Positions 1 through 8,529 of a stretch of 64,000 bases of DNA are shown one piece after another. Origin of the DNA: Dysosmobacter sp. Marseille-Q4140 (GTDB lineage: Bacteria > Bacillota > Clostridia > Oscillospirales > Oscillospiraceae); the NCBI GenBank assembly GCA_018228705.1, contig CP073694.1, positions 1,922,001 to 1,986,000 on the forward strand, written 5' to 3'. Positions within the stretch are counted from its first letter, which is position 1, and every line of letters begins with the position of its first letter. Under the pieces are notes generated by a model. It saw only the letters and a program-made list of their open reading frames with translations. It was not told the origin of the DNA and did no database searches. A program made the translations under genes and the position numbers.

Positions 1-2
1 TC

Positions 3-371
3 AACACCTTCTCCGACAGCGACGGCGCCAGCGCCGGCGCCTGGTACTGGAGCGGAGACTGCTATCTGCGCAGCCTCCCCGGCGCCATGGACGCCGCCCT
101 GCCGGACACGCTGACGGAGCAGGCCACCCGCTACGATGCGGCGGCGGTCATGGCCCTCATCGCGGGAGAGGATCTGCTCGCTCCTCTCAGCAGCGCCGTC
201 CCGGCGGATACAGACCGGGCGGATGTGACCGCCCTCTATCAGGCGGGGATCCTGACCGGCACGGACGACCAGGGCACCTTCAACGGCAAGGGCACGCTGA
301 CCCGGGCCCAGTTCGCCGTGATCCTGGCCCGGCTGCTGGACCCCGCTCAGCGGGTGTCCGCGGAGGGCTGA
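3..371 (+). CDS. S-layer homology (SLH) domain protein, C-terminal fragment
   Basis: The frame is open from the window edge and ends at TGA 369-371, so only the last 122 residues are visible. The end of the protein reads as an SLH repeat: an A-x-x-A-L-Y-Q-A-G-I-L-T-G type motif, then FNGKGTLTRAQFAVILAR. SLH domains anchor secreted proteins to cell-wall polymers. The same block, in nearly the same wording (AGILTG, GTFNG, ARI/LLDPA), occurs in the protein at 4805-6517, so the two are paralogues. The N-terminal part and any catalytic domain lie outside the window. Confidence 0.8.
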   Translation, partial: NTFSDSDGASAGAWYWSGDCYLRSLPGAMDAALPDTLTEQATRYDAAAVMALIAGEDLLAPLSSAVPADTDRADVTALYQAGILTGTDDQGTFNGKGTLTRAQFAVILARLLDPAQRVSAEG

Positions 372-411
372 GGGTCCAGCGGGCGCGACACAAAGGAAAG
401 GTAATCGATTT

Positions 412-813
412 ATGTCCAAAAGCAAAGGCTTTATTTCCGAATTCAAGCAGTTCATCGCCCGGGGCAACGTCCTGGACCTGGCGGTGGGCGTCATCATCGG
501 CGGCGCCTTCAGCGCCATCACCAACTCCCTGGTGAACGACATCATCAACCCCGTCCTGGGCATCTTCGCCGGCGGCAACAGCGCCCTGTCCAACCTGTCC
601 TTCACCGTCCCCGGCGGCGGCGAGGTGATGGTGGGCAGCTTTCTCAACGCCGTGCTGAACTTCCTCATCATGGCCTTCGCCGTGTTCTGCCTGGTGAAGG
701 CGGTCAACAGCCTCCACCGCAAGAAGGAGGCCGCGCCTCCGGCACCGCCCAAGCCCAGCAATGAGGAAGTGCTGCTGACAGAGATCCGGGACCTTCTGAA
801 GGAGAAAACCTGA
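412..813 (+). CDS. mscL: Large-conductance mechanosensitive channel MscL
   Basis: 133 residues, the usual size for MscL. The protein opens under membrane tension and releases solutes on osmotic downshock. The N-terminal segment (EFKQFIARGNVLDLAVGVIIGG, about residues 10-31) is the family hallmark and starts transmembrane helix 1; a second hydrophobic helix lies at about residues 74-100. A charged C-terminal helix ends in LLTEIRDLLKEK, as in other MscLs. A GGAAAGG Shine-Dalgarno precedes ATG 412. The stop overlaps the start of rsmG (TGATG at 811-815), so the two are translationally coupled. Confidence 0.95.
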   Translation: MSKSKGFISEFKQFIARGNVLDLAVGVIIGGAFSAITNSLVNDIINPVLGIFAGGNSALSNLSFTVPGGGEVMVGSFLNAVLNFLIMAFAVFCLVKAVNSLHRKKEAAPPAPPKPSNEEVLLTEIRDLLKEKT

Positions 814-1517
814 TGGACGAGATGGAAGTCCTGCTGCACCGGGGTCTTGGCGACCTGGGACTGCCGGAGACGGCGGCACCGGCCATGGCCCGGTACGGAG
901 CGCTGCTGCTGGAGACCAACCAGGTCATGAACCTCACCGCCATCACCGATCCGGCGGACGTGGCGGCGCTGCACTTTCTGGACAGCGCGGCCTTGCTGAC
1001 GCTGACGGATTTCAAAGAGAAATCCGTGGCGGACGTGGGCACCGGCGCGGGCTTTCCCGGCCTGCCGCTGAAGATCGCCGAGCCCTCCATCCGCCTGACG
1101 CTGCTGGACGCCCAGGGCAAGCGGGTGCGGTTCCTGGAGACGGTGTGCGCCGAGCTGGGGCTCACGGACGTGGAATGCGTCCACGGCCGGGCGGAGGAAT
1201 TTGCCGCCGACCGGCGGGAGTCCTTTGATCTGGTCACCTCCCGGGCGGTGGCGGCCCTGCCGGTCCTGGCAGAGCTGTGCCTGCCCCTGGTAAAGGTAGG
1301 CGGCGCCTTCCTGGCCATGAAATCCGTGGACAGCGAGGCGGAGCTGGCGGAGGCCAAACGGGCCCTGGAGACCCTGGGCGGCCGGGTGGAGGCCCTGCGG
1401 GACTATGGGATCCCGGGCACCGACGTGCGCCACCGTTTGGTCATCATAAAAAAAATCCGAAAAACCCCGGAAAAATACCCCAGAATATTTGCAAAGATCA
1501 AGAAGAATCCCTTATAA
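813..1517 (+). CDS. rsmG: 16S rRNA (guanine-N7) methyltransferase RsmG (GidB)
   Basis: 234 residues, normal length. RsmG uses S-adenosylmethionine to methylate G527 of 16S rRNA. The SAM-binding glycine loop VADVGTGAGFPGLPL is at about residues 70-84, and the C-terminus (RKTPEKYPR...KNPL) is the typical family tail. The last 60 bases are strikingly AT-rich compared with the rest of the gene and contain the promoter of the next gene. In many Firmicutes rsmG follows mnmE-mnmG near the origin; here it is about 24 kb from dnaA next to mscL, and mnmE/mnmG are not in the window. Confidence 0.95.
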   Translation: MDEMEVLLHRGLGDLGLPETAAPAMARYGALLLETNQVMNLTAITDPADVAALHFLDSAALLTLTDFKEKSVADVGTGAGFPGLPLKIAEPSIRLTLLDAQGKRVRFLETVCAELGLTDVECVHGRAEEFAADRRESFDLVTSRAVAALPVLAELCLPLVKVGGAFLAMKSVDSEAELAEAKRALETLGGRVEALRDYGIPGTDVRHRLVIIKKIRKTPEKYPRIFAKIKKNPL

Positions 1518-1518
1518 T
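1489..1518 (+). promoter_or_regulatory. Predicted sigma-A promoter for the MinD-like gene
   Basis: TTGCAA (1489-1494), an 18-base spacer and a perfect TATAAT (1513-1518). It lies inside the AT-rich 3' end of rsmG, about 40 bases before the next start codon. Confidence 0.6.
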
Positions 1519-1555
1519 AGAAAATACGAAGAAAGTTTGAGAGGAGGGTGCCGCC

Positions 1556-2305
1556 ATGCGGCTGGGACAGTGCATCGCCGTGGTGTCCGGCAAGGGCGGC
1601 ACCGGCAAGACCTCCTTCGCCGCCGGGGTGGGGACCGCTCTGGCGCTGCGCAAGCAGTGGGTGTTGTGTCTGGACTGCGACACGGCCCTGCGGAACCTGG
1701 ATCTGGCCCTGGGGCTCAGTGACCGGGCTCTGATGGATTTCTCCGACGTGATCCAGGGCCGTTGCTCTCTGGACGACGCCGTGGCGGAGCACCCCCGGGT
1801 ACCGGGGCTCCACCTGCTGACGGCACCGGTCCGCATCCAGGGCCGTCCGGTGACGGAGACCCAGATGGCGGACCTGCTGGCGGAGATCCGGAAGCGATAC
1901 GACTACTGCCTGCTGGACGCGCCGGCGGGCCTGGGGAGCGGCTTTCAACTGGCGGTGTATGGCGCGGACCGGGCCGTGGTGGTCACCAATCCGGACGCCT
2001 CCTCCCTGCGGGACGCCCAGCGGACCGTCATGGAGCTCCACCGCTTCCCCGCCGGGGCGCTGCATCTGGTGGTGAACCGGGTCCGGCAGAAGATGATGCG
2101 CCAGCTCCACGCCACCATTGACGACGCCATTGACAAGGCGGGCCTGCCCCTGCTGGGGGTGGTGCCGGAGGACGACGCCCTGCCCCTGTGCCTGGAACGC
2201 GGCACGCCATTGCTGCTGGCCGGCGGCTCTCCCGCCGCGGCAGCCTATCAAAATATCGCCAAGCGCATCCAGGGGGAGCGGGTCCCTCTGCTGCGGATCA
2301 GATAG
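1556..2305 (+). CDS. MinD/ParA-family ATPase
   Basis: 249 residues. MinD-type ATPases dimerise on ATP and organise division-site or cell-pole proteins at the membrane. The deviant Walker A motif GKGGTGKT (residues 12-19, with the signature lysine before it), the CLDCD switch strand and LLDAPAGLGSG are clear, and the C-terminal AAAAYQNIAKRIQGERVPL block is MinD-like. It stops four residues after that block: the amphipathic membrane-targeting helix that normally follows in MinD is absent. There is no minC or minE next to it. GAGGAGGG precedes ATG 1556. It could be a true MinD with altered targeting or a related ParA-type positioning ATPase. Confidence 0.75.
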   Translation: MRLGQCIAVVSGKGGTGKTSFAAGVGTALALRKQWVLCLDCDTALRNLDLALGLSDRALMDFSDVIQGRCSLDDAVAEHPRVPGLHLLTAPVRIQGRPVTETQMADLLAEIRKRYDYCLLDAPAGLGSGFQLAVYGADRAVVVTNPDASSLRDAQRTVMELHRFPAGALHLVVNRVRQKMMRQLHATIDDAIDKAGLPLLGVVPEDDALPLCLERGTPLLLAGGSPAAAAYQNIAKRIQGERVPLLRIR

Positions 2306-2319
2306 AAAGGAGCCCCTGC

Positions 2320-2733
2320 ATGAATATTGCCCTGATGTCTCATGACAATAAGAAGGACTTGATGGTGCAGTTCTGCACCGCTTACGCCGGCATTCTCTCC
2401 CGGCATCACCTGTACGCCACCAACACCACCGGCCACATGGTGGCCGACGCCACGGGCCTCAGCGTCCACTGCTTTTTATCCTATGCCCACGGCGGCAGCC
2501 AGCAGATCGGCGCCCGGATCGCCTACAATGAGTTCGATATGGTGCTGTTCTTCAACGATCCCACCAACGAGGCTATGGCCGGGGACGTGTCCTATATCTC
2601 CCGCCTGTGCGACCAGAACAACATCCCCTTCGCCAGCAACATCGCCACGGCGGAGATGCTGGTGCTGGGCCTGGCCCGGGGCGATCTGGACTGGCGGTGC
2701 ATCGTCAACCCCTCCACCAAGCCCATCGCCTGA
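2320..2733 (+). CDS. mgsA: Methylglyoxal synthase
   Basis: 137 residues. MgsA converts dihydroxyacetone phosphate to methylglyoxal plus phosphate, a bypass of lower glycolysis used when phosphate is limiting or sugar phosphates build up. Visible family motifs are the N-terminal MSHDNKK segment with the catalytic-region Asp, the phosphate-binding TNTTG, GGSQQIGARI, FFNDPTN and PFASNIATAE. The frame is open further upstream, but ATG 2320 is chosen because GAAAGGAG precedes it and homologues begin at this MNIALMSHD position. It follows the MinD-like gene by 14 bases and probably shares its transcript. Confidence 0.9.
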   Translation: MNIALMSHDNKKDLMVQFCTAYAGILSRHHLYATNTTGHMVADATGLSVHCFLSYAHGGSQQIGARIAYNEFDMVLFFNDPTNEAMAGDVSYISRLCDQNNIPFASNIATAEMLVLGLARGDLDWRCIVNPSTKPIA

Positions 2734-2744
2734 GCACCTTCCCT

Positions 2745-3000
2745 GACATCCGCGCGGATGCCGCAGCAGTACTCCAACTTCCCGGCCCCACAGAGAGGGG
2801 CGCGGCGCTGAGAGCGCCCCGGCCGGACTGGAGGAAGGACAGCGGCGGAGCGGGGGCGGAGACGCCCACGGCACCCTCCCCGTACCAAAGGAGGCAAAAG
2901 GAGGCCCTGCGGGGCCTTGAATTTGGGTGGCACCACGAAGCGAAAGATTCGCTCTCGTCCCAAAGCAAGGGGACGAGAGCGTTTATTTTTCCCCGGACGG
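2745..3000 (+). ncRNA. T-box riboswitch, hisS leader
   Basis: The conserved T-box sequence GGGTGGCACCACG lies at 2925-2937. It is followed by a perfect 12-bp terminator stem (2950-2961 with 2970-2981) and a T-rich tail (2982-2990). Upstream, an AGTA motif, AGAGAG and a GCTGAGAGC-like element fit a T-box stem I. T-boxes sense uncharged tRNA and let transcription continue; from its position this one should read tRNA-His. I did not fix the specifier codon, and the 5' end of the leader is approximate. Confidence 0.85.
2950..2990 (+). terminator. Intrinsic terminator of the hisS T-box
   Basis: Perfect 12-bp stem (2950-2961 / 2970-2981), 8-base loop and T-rich tail TTTATTTTT. It is the off-state of the T-box; the antiterminator uses the T-box sequence just upstream. 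Confidence 0.85.
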
Positions 3001-3043
3001 CGGTCCGGGACCACTGTTTACGAGATAAAGGAGACATTGCATC

Positions 3044-4399
3044 ATGGCGAAAATGACCCCCCGGACTCTGTCCGGCTTTATGGAGCTGCTGCCGGCGCCC
3101 CAGCAGCAGATGGAGCGCATCATGGAGATCCTCCGCCGCACCTACTCCCTCTACGGCTTCACCCCCCTGGACACCCCGGTCATCGAGTCCAGTGAGGTGC
3201 TGCTGGCCAAGGGCGGCGGTGAGACGGAAAAGCAGATCTACCGCTTCACCAAGGGCGACGCGGACCTGAGCCTGCGGTTCGACCTGACGGTCCCCCTGGC
3301 CAAGTACGTGGCCCTGCACTACAACGACCTGACCTTCCCCTTCCGCCGCTACCAGATCGGCAAGGTCTACCGGGGCGAGCGGGCCCAGCGGGGCCGGTTC
3401 CGGGAGTTCTACCAGGCCGACATCGACATTATCGGCGACGGCAAGCTCTCCATCGTCAACGAGGCGGAGATCCCCGCCATCATCTACAAGACATTCTCCG
3501 CCCTGGGCCTGAGACGCTTCCAGATCCGGGTCAACAACCGCAAGATCTTGAACGGCTTCTACGCCATGGAGGGCCTGACCGAGCGGTCCGGCGACATCAT
3601 GCGCACCGTGGACAAGCTGGACAAGATCGGCCCCGAGAAGGTGCGGACCATTCTGGGGGAGGACTGCGGCCTCACCGAGGCCCAGGCCGGGGAGATCCTC
3701 CGGTTCATCGCCATCACCGGCACCAACGCCGAGGTCCTCTCCGCCCTGGAGGGCTACCAGGGCCGCAACGAGACCTTTGACCAGGGCCTCAGCGAGCTGA
3801 AAACCGTCACCCGCTATCTTGCCGACTTCGGCGTCCCGGCGGAGAACTTCGCCGTGGACCTGACCATCGCCCGGGGTCTGGACTACTACACCGGCACCGT
3901 CTACGAGACCACGCTGCTGGACCACCCGGAGATCGGCTCCGTCTGCTCCGGCGGCCGGTACGACAACCTGGCCGAATACTACACCGACCGCCAGCTGCCC
4001 GGCGCCGGCATCTCCATCGGCCTGACCCGCCTGTTCTATGTCCTGGGCGAGCAGGGCATGCTGAACCCGGACCTGCCCACCGCCCCGGCGGACGTGCTGA
4101 TCCTGCCCATGACGGAGGACCTGTCCGCCGCCATTTCTCTCGCCACCCTTCTGCGGGAGAACGGCATCCGCACCCAGCTCCACTGCGAGGACAAGAAGTT
4201 CAAGCAGAAGATCTCCTACGCCGACAAGCTGGGCATCCCCTACGTGATCTTCCTGGGCGAGGACGAGATCTCCCAGGGCGTGGCCGCCTGCAAGGACATG
4301 GTCACCGGCGAGCAGACCAAGCTCTCCCCCGCCGCCACGGTCTACCGCATCAAGGCGGGCCTGGCCGAGCGGGAGAAGGGCGCTGTCATCCTGGAGTGA
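3044..4399 (+). CDS. hisS: Histidyl-tRNA synthetase
   Basis: 451 residues, slightly longer than typical (about 420). This class II synthetase charges tRNA-His. Motif 2 region YRGERAQRGRFREF, the histidine-binding block LARGLDYYTGTVYE, motif 3 region GAGISIGLTRLF and the C-terminal anticodon-binding domain (from about residue 335) are all present in order. AAAGGAGACATTGC precedes ATG 3044. Expression is controlled by the T-box leader directly upstream. In many Firmicutes hisS is followed directly by aspS; here a secreted SLH protein gene sits between them. Confidence 0.96.
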   Translation: MAKMTPRTLSGFMELLPAPQQQMERIMEILRRTYSLYGFTPLDTPVIESSEVLLAKGGGETEKQIYRFTKGDADLSLRFDLTVPLAKYVALHYNDLTFPFRRYQIGKVYRGERAQRGRFREFYQADIDIIGDGKLSIVNEAEIPAIIYKTFSALGLRRFQIRVNNRKILNGFYAMEGLTERSGDIMRTVDKLDKIGPEKVRTILGEDCGLTEAQAGEILRFIAITGTNAEVLSALEGYQGRNETFDQGLSELKTVTRYLADFGVPAENFAVDLTIARGLDYYTGTVYETTLLDHPEIGSVCSGGRYDNLAEYYTDRQLPGAGISIGLTRLFYVLGEQGMLNPDLPTAPADVLILPMTEDLSAAISLATLLRENGIRTQLHCEDKKFKQKISYADKLGIPYVIFLGEDEISQGVAACKDMVTGEQTKLSPAATVYRIKAGLAEREKGAVILE

Positions 4400-4804
4400 T
4401 CCGGGAGGCGGCCCCGCATATCCGGCGGCGGGGCGCAGAGCAGGCTCCGTAAATCTTTACAAATCGTATAATCTGATTGTAAATAAACAAATTGTTATTG
4501 ATCGGCCTACTTTTCATCTCTCTGGCAGTACGGACACCGGCGCCGCCGGACAGAAAGGATAAGTCCTATTTGTAATTTATGATAAAAATATTCCGCACTG
4601 GAATATCGCAGGAGCCCATCGCGGGCCTCGGATCCCTGTGTTCCCTGCTGCCCCCGGCGCTGTTGCAGCGCCCCTTTCAGGCTCCGCAGGCAGAAAAGAG
4701 CCGGGCCTGTCCGCCGTGGACCAGCGGCTGCCGGACTCCCCTTCCCCCTGTGGAAGTTCTGACGGACACCGCTCCCAAATGGGAGACATGATAGGAAAGG
4801 AAGC
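4400..4804. other. 405-bp gap after hisS: AT-rich promoter-like segment and GC-rich leader
   Basis: A GC-rich imperfect hairpin follows hisS (about 4412-4437, no T-tract). Then comes an AT-rich stretch (4451-4500) with TTTACA at 4456-4461 and TAAATA about 18 bases on, a weak promoter candidate for the SLH gene. A short inverted repeat ATATTCC/GGAATAT lies at 4588-4606. I see no convincing gene, T-box or riboswitch here. Confidence 0.4.
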
Positions 4805-6517
4805 ATGGTCATGTTCACAACACACACCCGCGCCAAGCCCCGCTGGACCGCCCTTTTCCTGGCTCTGGTCCTGGCCCTATCCCTGACCCTGCCCGCCGCC
4901 GCGGCGGAGACGCAGCCGCTGCTGCCGGATGCCCGGACCTACACCGGTCAGTTCGCGGACCTGGAGGGCGCCTGGTGCCGGGAGGAGGCCATCGCCGTCT
5001 ATGAGACCGACCTGATGAACGGCAGGACCGACACCCGCTTCGACATCCAGGGCAGCCTGACCTACGCCCAGATCACCGTGATCGCCGCCCGGCTCCAGGA
5101 CCTGCTTGCCGGCGGAGACGGCGACCTGGGCCCCGCGGCCTCCGGCGAGGCCTGGTATCAGCCCGCCGTGGACGCCCTGACCGCCTCCGTGGAGGAGAGC
5201 GACGGCGAGGCGGCGGCGTATCTGCTGGACGATCTCACATATCTGGACTTCCGCGCGGATGAGCCCTGCGACCGATATGACTTCGTGTGGTATCTGGCGG
5301 CGGTGCTGCCGGAGGAGGCCCTGGCCCCCATCAACGACATCGACTCCCTGCCGGACACCTCCGACAGCGACATCCTCCGCTTCTACCGGGCGGGCATCCT
5401 CACCGGCAGCGACAGCGAAGGCACCTTCAACGGCCTGGACCTTATCAACCGGGGCCAGGCGGCGGCCATGCTGGCCCGGATCGCGGACCCGGCCAAACGG
5501 ATGTCCTTCACCCTGACGGTGCCCAGCTACGCCCGGGAGATCCTGGGCGTGGAACCCGACACGGTGATGCTGACGGCGGACGGCTACGACATCACCGCCG
5601 AAGCCTATCTCTGCTTCCTGGCGCTGAACATCTCGGCCATGGAGGCGGAGCAGGCCTACGGCTATTACGACACCTACCAGGAATACTATGAGGACTACTG
5701 GATGGACGAGGACTTCGACGGGGACTTCGCCGACTACCTCCTGGAGGTCCACGGCATCGACGTCAGCGCCCCGGTGGACTGGGACGCCCCGGACAAGGGC
5801 GGCATGACCCCGGCCCAGAAGGTCCTCCAGGACACCCAGGCGGACGCGGAGGAGCTGGCGGCGCTGATGAGCCGCCAGAGCCAGTACCCCCTCACCGCCC
5901 AGCAGAAGACCCAGATCGAAGAGGACCTGGAGGCCTACGGCGCCCCCTACGGCTTCTCCGCGGACTTTGCCCGGGAGATCCTGACCGCCGCGGCCCTGGG
6001 GGAGAACCTCTCGGTCCAGAGCCACCTGTCCTCTTCTGAACTCAGCAGCCTCCTGGCCGACGAGGGCTACCTCTACGGCCAGTATGTGACCATCTACCGG
6101 GGCGAAGAGGGCTACCACGCCAGCGACGCGGAGGCCAAGGCCGCCGCTGAGGAGGTCCGGCAGAAGCTCTCCGCCCACCTGGACGACCCGGAGTATCTGG
6201 AGTTCCTCATCTGGAAATACAGCGAGGATTACGCCACCGCCCCGGAGCTGCTGCCCATCAGCGCCCTGTCCAACAGCAATTTCCAGACCCTGAAGGCCCT
6301 GCCTGTGGGCCGGGTCTCCCCGGTGCTGGAGGAGGAGAACTGCTACATGGTGGTCATCAGGCTGGACCCGGCGGAGGACGCCGACCTGATGGACACCGTG
6401 GGCTCCCTGGCGGCCCAGGCCCAGCTGACCCAGTGGGCGGAGGCGGCCAAGGCCGTGCTCTCCCCCGCCTGTGAGGCCCTGGACGTGGCGGCCATCGCCC
6501 AGGCACTGTCTGAATAA
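4805..6517 (+). CDS. Secreted SLH-domain protein with parvulin/SurA-like C-terminal half
   Basis: 570 residues. Signal peptide at 1-34 (hydrophobic ALFLALVLALSLTLPAAAA, Ala-rich cleavage site). SLH-like repeats cover about 40-245 (AVYETDLMNGRTDTRFDIQG; FYRAGILTGSDSEGTFNG). The rest (about 255-570) is acidic and helical and resembles foldases: a chaperone-like N region, then a parvulin-like order of (A)EEVRQKL, WKYSEDYAT, LKALPVGRVSPVLEEENCYMVV. The canonical isomerase residues are not obvious, so it may act as a chaperone rather than an active prolyl isomerase. AGGAAAGG precedes ATG 4805; a second ATG at 4811 is possible. The role at the cell wall is inferred from the domains. Confidence 0.75.
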   Translation: MVMFTTHTRAKPRWTALFLALVLALSLTLPAAAAETQPLLPDARTYTGQFADLEGAWCREEAIAVYETDLMNGRTDTRFDIQGSLTYAQITVIAARLQDLLAGGDGDLGPAASGEAWYQPAVDALTASVEESDGEAAAYLLDDLTYLDFRADEPCDRYDFVWYLAAVLPEEALAPINDIDSLPDTSDSDILRFYRAGILTGSDSEGTFNGLDLINRGQAAAMLARIADPAKRMSFTLTVPSYAREILGVEPDTVMLTADGYDITAEAYLCFLALNISAMEAEQAYGYYDTYQEYYEDYWMDEDFDGDFADYLLEVHGIDVSAPVDWDAPDKGGMTPAQKVLQDTQADAEELAALMSRQSQYPLTAQQKTQIEEDLEAYGAPYGFSADFAREILTAAALGENLSVQSHLSSSELSSLLADEGYLYGQYVTIYRGEEGYHASDAEAKAAAEEVRQKLSAHLDDPEYLEFLIWKYSEDYATAPELLPISALSNSNFQTLKALPVGRVSPVLEEENCYMVVIRLDPAEDADLMDTVGSLAAQAQLTQWAEAAKAVLSPACEALDVAAIAQALSE

Positions 6518-6567
6518 CCAAGCGCACAAACTTCTCAGTTTCAACAGATAGAAAGGAAATTTCGACC

Positions 6568-8343
6568 ATGATGCAGAATCGTACCCATACCTGCGGAGAG
6601 CTGCGCCTTTCCGACGCCGGCAAGCAGGTGAAGATCGTCGGCTGGATGGAGAACGTCCGGACCGTCAGCGCCGCCCTGGCCTTCGTGGTGGTCCGGGACT
6701 TCTACGGCACCACCCAGGTGGTGGCGGAGACCGAGGAGATGGTGAACACCTTCAAGGCCATCAACAAGGAGTCCACCATCTCCGTGGAGGGCACCGTCCG
6801 GGAGCGGGACAGCAAGTCCAGCAAGATGGCCACCGGCGACATTGAGATCGTTCCCGCCAAGGTGGAGGTCCTGGGCCGCTGCGTCCACAACGAGCTGCCC
6901 TTCCAGATCAACCGCAGCCGGGAGGCCGACGAGGCCCAGCGGCTGAAATACCGCTACCTGGACCTGCGGAACCCGGAGGTCAAGAAGAACATCATCCTGC
7001 GCTGCAACGTGGTCTCCGCCCTGCGCCAGGCCATGACGGAGCACGGCTTCCTGGAGATTACCACCCCCATCCTCACCGCCTCCTCTCCCGAGGGCGCCCG
7101 GGACTACCTGGTGCCCGCCCGGAACCACCCCGGCAAGTTCTACGCCCTGCCCCAGGCCCCCCAGCAGTTCAAGCAGCTGCTGATGACCTCCGGCTTCGAC
7201 CGCTATTTCCAGATCGCCCCCTGCTTCCGGGACGAGGACGCCCGGGCGGACCGCTCCCCCGGCGAGTTCTATCAGCTGGATATGGAGATGGCCTTCGCCT
7301 CCCAGGACGACGTGTTCGCCGTGCTGGAGGACGTGCTGCCGCCCATCTTCGCCAAGTACGGCAAGTACGACCGGGCCAGCGGCGCCCCCTTCCTGCGCAT
7401 CCCCTACACCGAGGCCATGGAGAAATACGGCTCCGACAAGCCGGACCTGCGCATCGACCTGACGGTCACAGACGCGACGGACATCCTGGGCAGCTGCGGC
7501 TTCGGACCCTTTGAGGGCAACCGCGTCAAGGCCGTGGTGGTCAGCGATTTCCACGAGACCCGCAAGTTCATCGACAAGACCCTGGCGGATGTGGAGGTCG
7601 TCTCCGGCGGCAAGCCCTACTGGTTCCGCCTCGACGAGAGCGGCGAGATCGTGGGCGGCATCGCCAAGTTCGTCGCCCCCATCAAGGACGCCGTGGTGTC
7701 CGCCCTGAATTTGAAGCCCAATGACTTCGTGGCTCTCTCCGCCGGCAAGCTGGGCCAGGCCCAAAAGACCGCCGGCGTGCTGGTCAAGACCCTGGGCGCC
7801 GCCGTTCCCGGCCACATGGACCGCGAGCAGTACGCCTTCTGCTGGATCGTGGACTTCCCCATGTACGAGATCGGCGAGGAGAGCGGCGAGCTGGAGTTCT
7901 GCCACAACCCCTTCTCCATGCCCTCCGGCGGGCTGGAGGTGCTGCTGAAGGCCGAGCGGGGCGAGATCGACCCCCTGACCATCACCGCCGACCAGTACGA
8001 CCTGGTGTGCAACGGCGTGGAGCTCTCCTCCGGCGCCGTGCGGAACCACGACCCGGAAATCATGATCAAGGCCTTTGAGATGGTGCGTCTCGGCGAGGCC
8101 GACGTGAAGGCCAAGTTCCCCGCCATGTACAACGCCTTCACCTACGGCGCGCCGCCCCACGCGGGCATCGCCCCGGGCGTGGACCGGATGGTCATGCTGC
8201 TGGCCGGCGAGGACTCCATCCGGGAGATCATCCCCTTCCCCATGAACAAGAACGCCCAGGACGTGATGATGGACGCGCCGTCCGCCGTCACCCAGAAGCA
8301 GTTGGACGAGCTGCATATCGCCCTGGTGAAGCCCCAGGAGTAA
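6568..8343 (+). CDS. aspS: Aspartyl-tRNA synthetase (bacterial type)
   Basis: 591 residues, the normal length of bacterial AspRS. It has an N-terminal OB-fold anticodon domain (about 1-130), class II catalytic core with motif 2 FRDEDARADRSPGEF, a GAD insertion (about 290-420) and motif 3 GVDRMVMLLAGEDSIREI. It charges tRNA-Asp; bacterial-type enzymes with this architecture may be discriminating or not, which cannot be decided here. Two ATG codons are adjacent (6568 and 6571); GAAAGGAAA precedes the first. It starts 50 bases after the SLH gene and is followed by a strong terminator. Confidence 0.96.
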   Translation: MMQNRTHTCGELRLSDAGKQVKIVGWMENVRTVSAALAFVVVRDFYGTTQVVAETEEMVNTFKAINKESTISVEGTVRERDSKSSKMATGDIEIVPAKVEVLGRCVHNELPFQINRSREADEAQRLKYRYLDLRNPEVKKNIILRCNVVSALRQAMTEHGFLEITTPILTASSPEGARDYLVPARNHPGKFYALPQAPQQFKQLLMTSGFDRYFQIAPCFRDEDARADRSPGEFYQLDMEMAFASQDDVFAVLEDVLPPIFAKYGKYDRASGAPFLRIPYTEAMEKYGSDKPDLRIDLTVTDATDILGSCGFGPFEGNRVKAVVVSDFHETRKFIDKTLADVEVVSGGKPYWFRLDESGEIVGGIAKFVAPIKDAVVSALNLKPNDFVALSAGKLGQAQKTAGVLVKTLGAAVPGHMDREQYAFCWIVDFPMYEIGEESGELEFCHNPFSMPSGGLEVLLKAERGEIDPLTITADQYDLVCNGVELSSGAVRNHDPEIMIKAFEMVRLGEADVKAKFPAMYNAFTYGAPPHAGIAPGVDRMVMLLAGEDSIREIIPFPMNKNAQDVMMDAPSAVTQKQLDELHIALVKPQE

Positions 8344-8356
8344 ACAGCAAAACAAG

Positions 8357-8390
8357 GAGAGCCGGACATTACGTCCGGCTCTCTTTTTGT
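8357..8390 (+). terminator. aspS terminator
   Basis: Perfect 11-bp stem (8357-8367 / 8373-8383), 5-base loop, then TTTTTGTT. It overlaps the 3' end of the small minus-strand ORF. Confidence 0.85.
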
Positions 8391-8509
8391 TCTTGGTCCG
8401 CTTCCCGCAGAATTTCTTCTTCACAGCTTTGCTGCGCCTCCACCAAAATCCGTATGGATTTCTCCGTGGCCCGCATCAGCTGTAAATAGAGTTCCTTATA
8501 ATCGGGCAT
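8369..8509 (-). CDS. 46-residue hypothetical protein, divergent from the XRE regulator
   Basis: A short ORF read from ATG 8509 to TAA 8369, preceded by an excellent Shine-Dalgarno (GGAGGTGATGGA). The product is charged and helical (MPDYKELYLQLMRATEKSIR at its start, then a Glu/Gln-rich tail). There is no signal peptide or membrane segment. It faces the XRE gene across an 83-bp gap with repeated operator-like motifs, so the two may be co-regulated. Its 3' end runs into the aspS terminator. The function is unknown; the strong ribosome site and context argue that it is real. Confidence 0.55.
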   Translation of the reverse strand: MPDYKELYLQLMRATEKSIRILVEAQQSCEEEILREADQEQKESRT

Positions 8510-8529
8510 TCCATCACCTCCGCTTTCAT

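Noticed and set aside
2188..2319. Upstream extension of the mgsA frame
   Set aside because: It overlaps the MinD-like gene in another frame and has no ribosome site; family members start at the chosen ATG.
4400..4804. T-box or other riboswitch before the SLH-aspS genes
   Set aside because: No GGTGG-N-ACC T-box core and no terminator/antiterminator pair could be found.
6541..8424. Long minus-strand open frame opposite aspS (about 627 codons), and similar long frames opposite gyrB, gyrA, nadE, the NCS2 permease and glyS
   Set aside because: They are antisense shadows caused by GC-rich third positions. They are His/Gly/Val/Leu-rich with no domain, and the opposite strand holds a certain gene.
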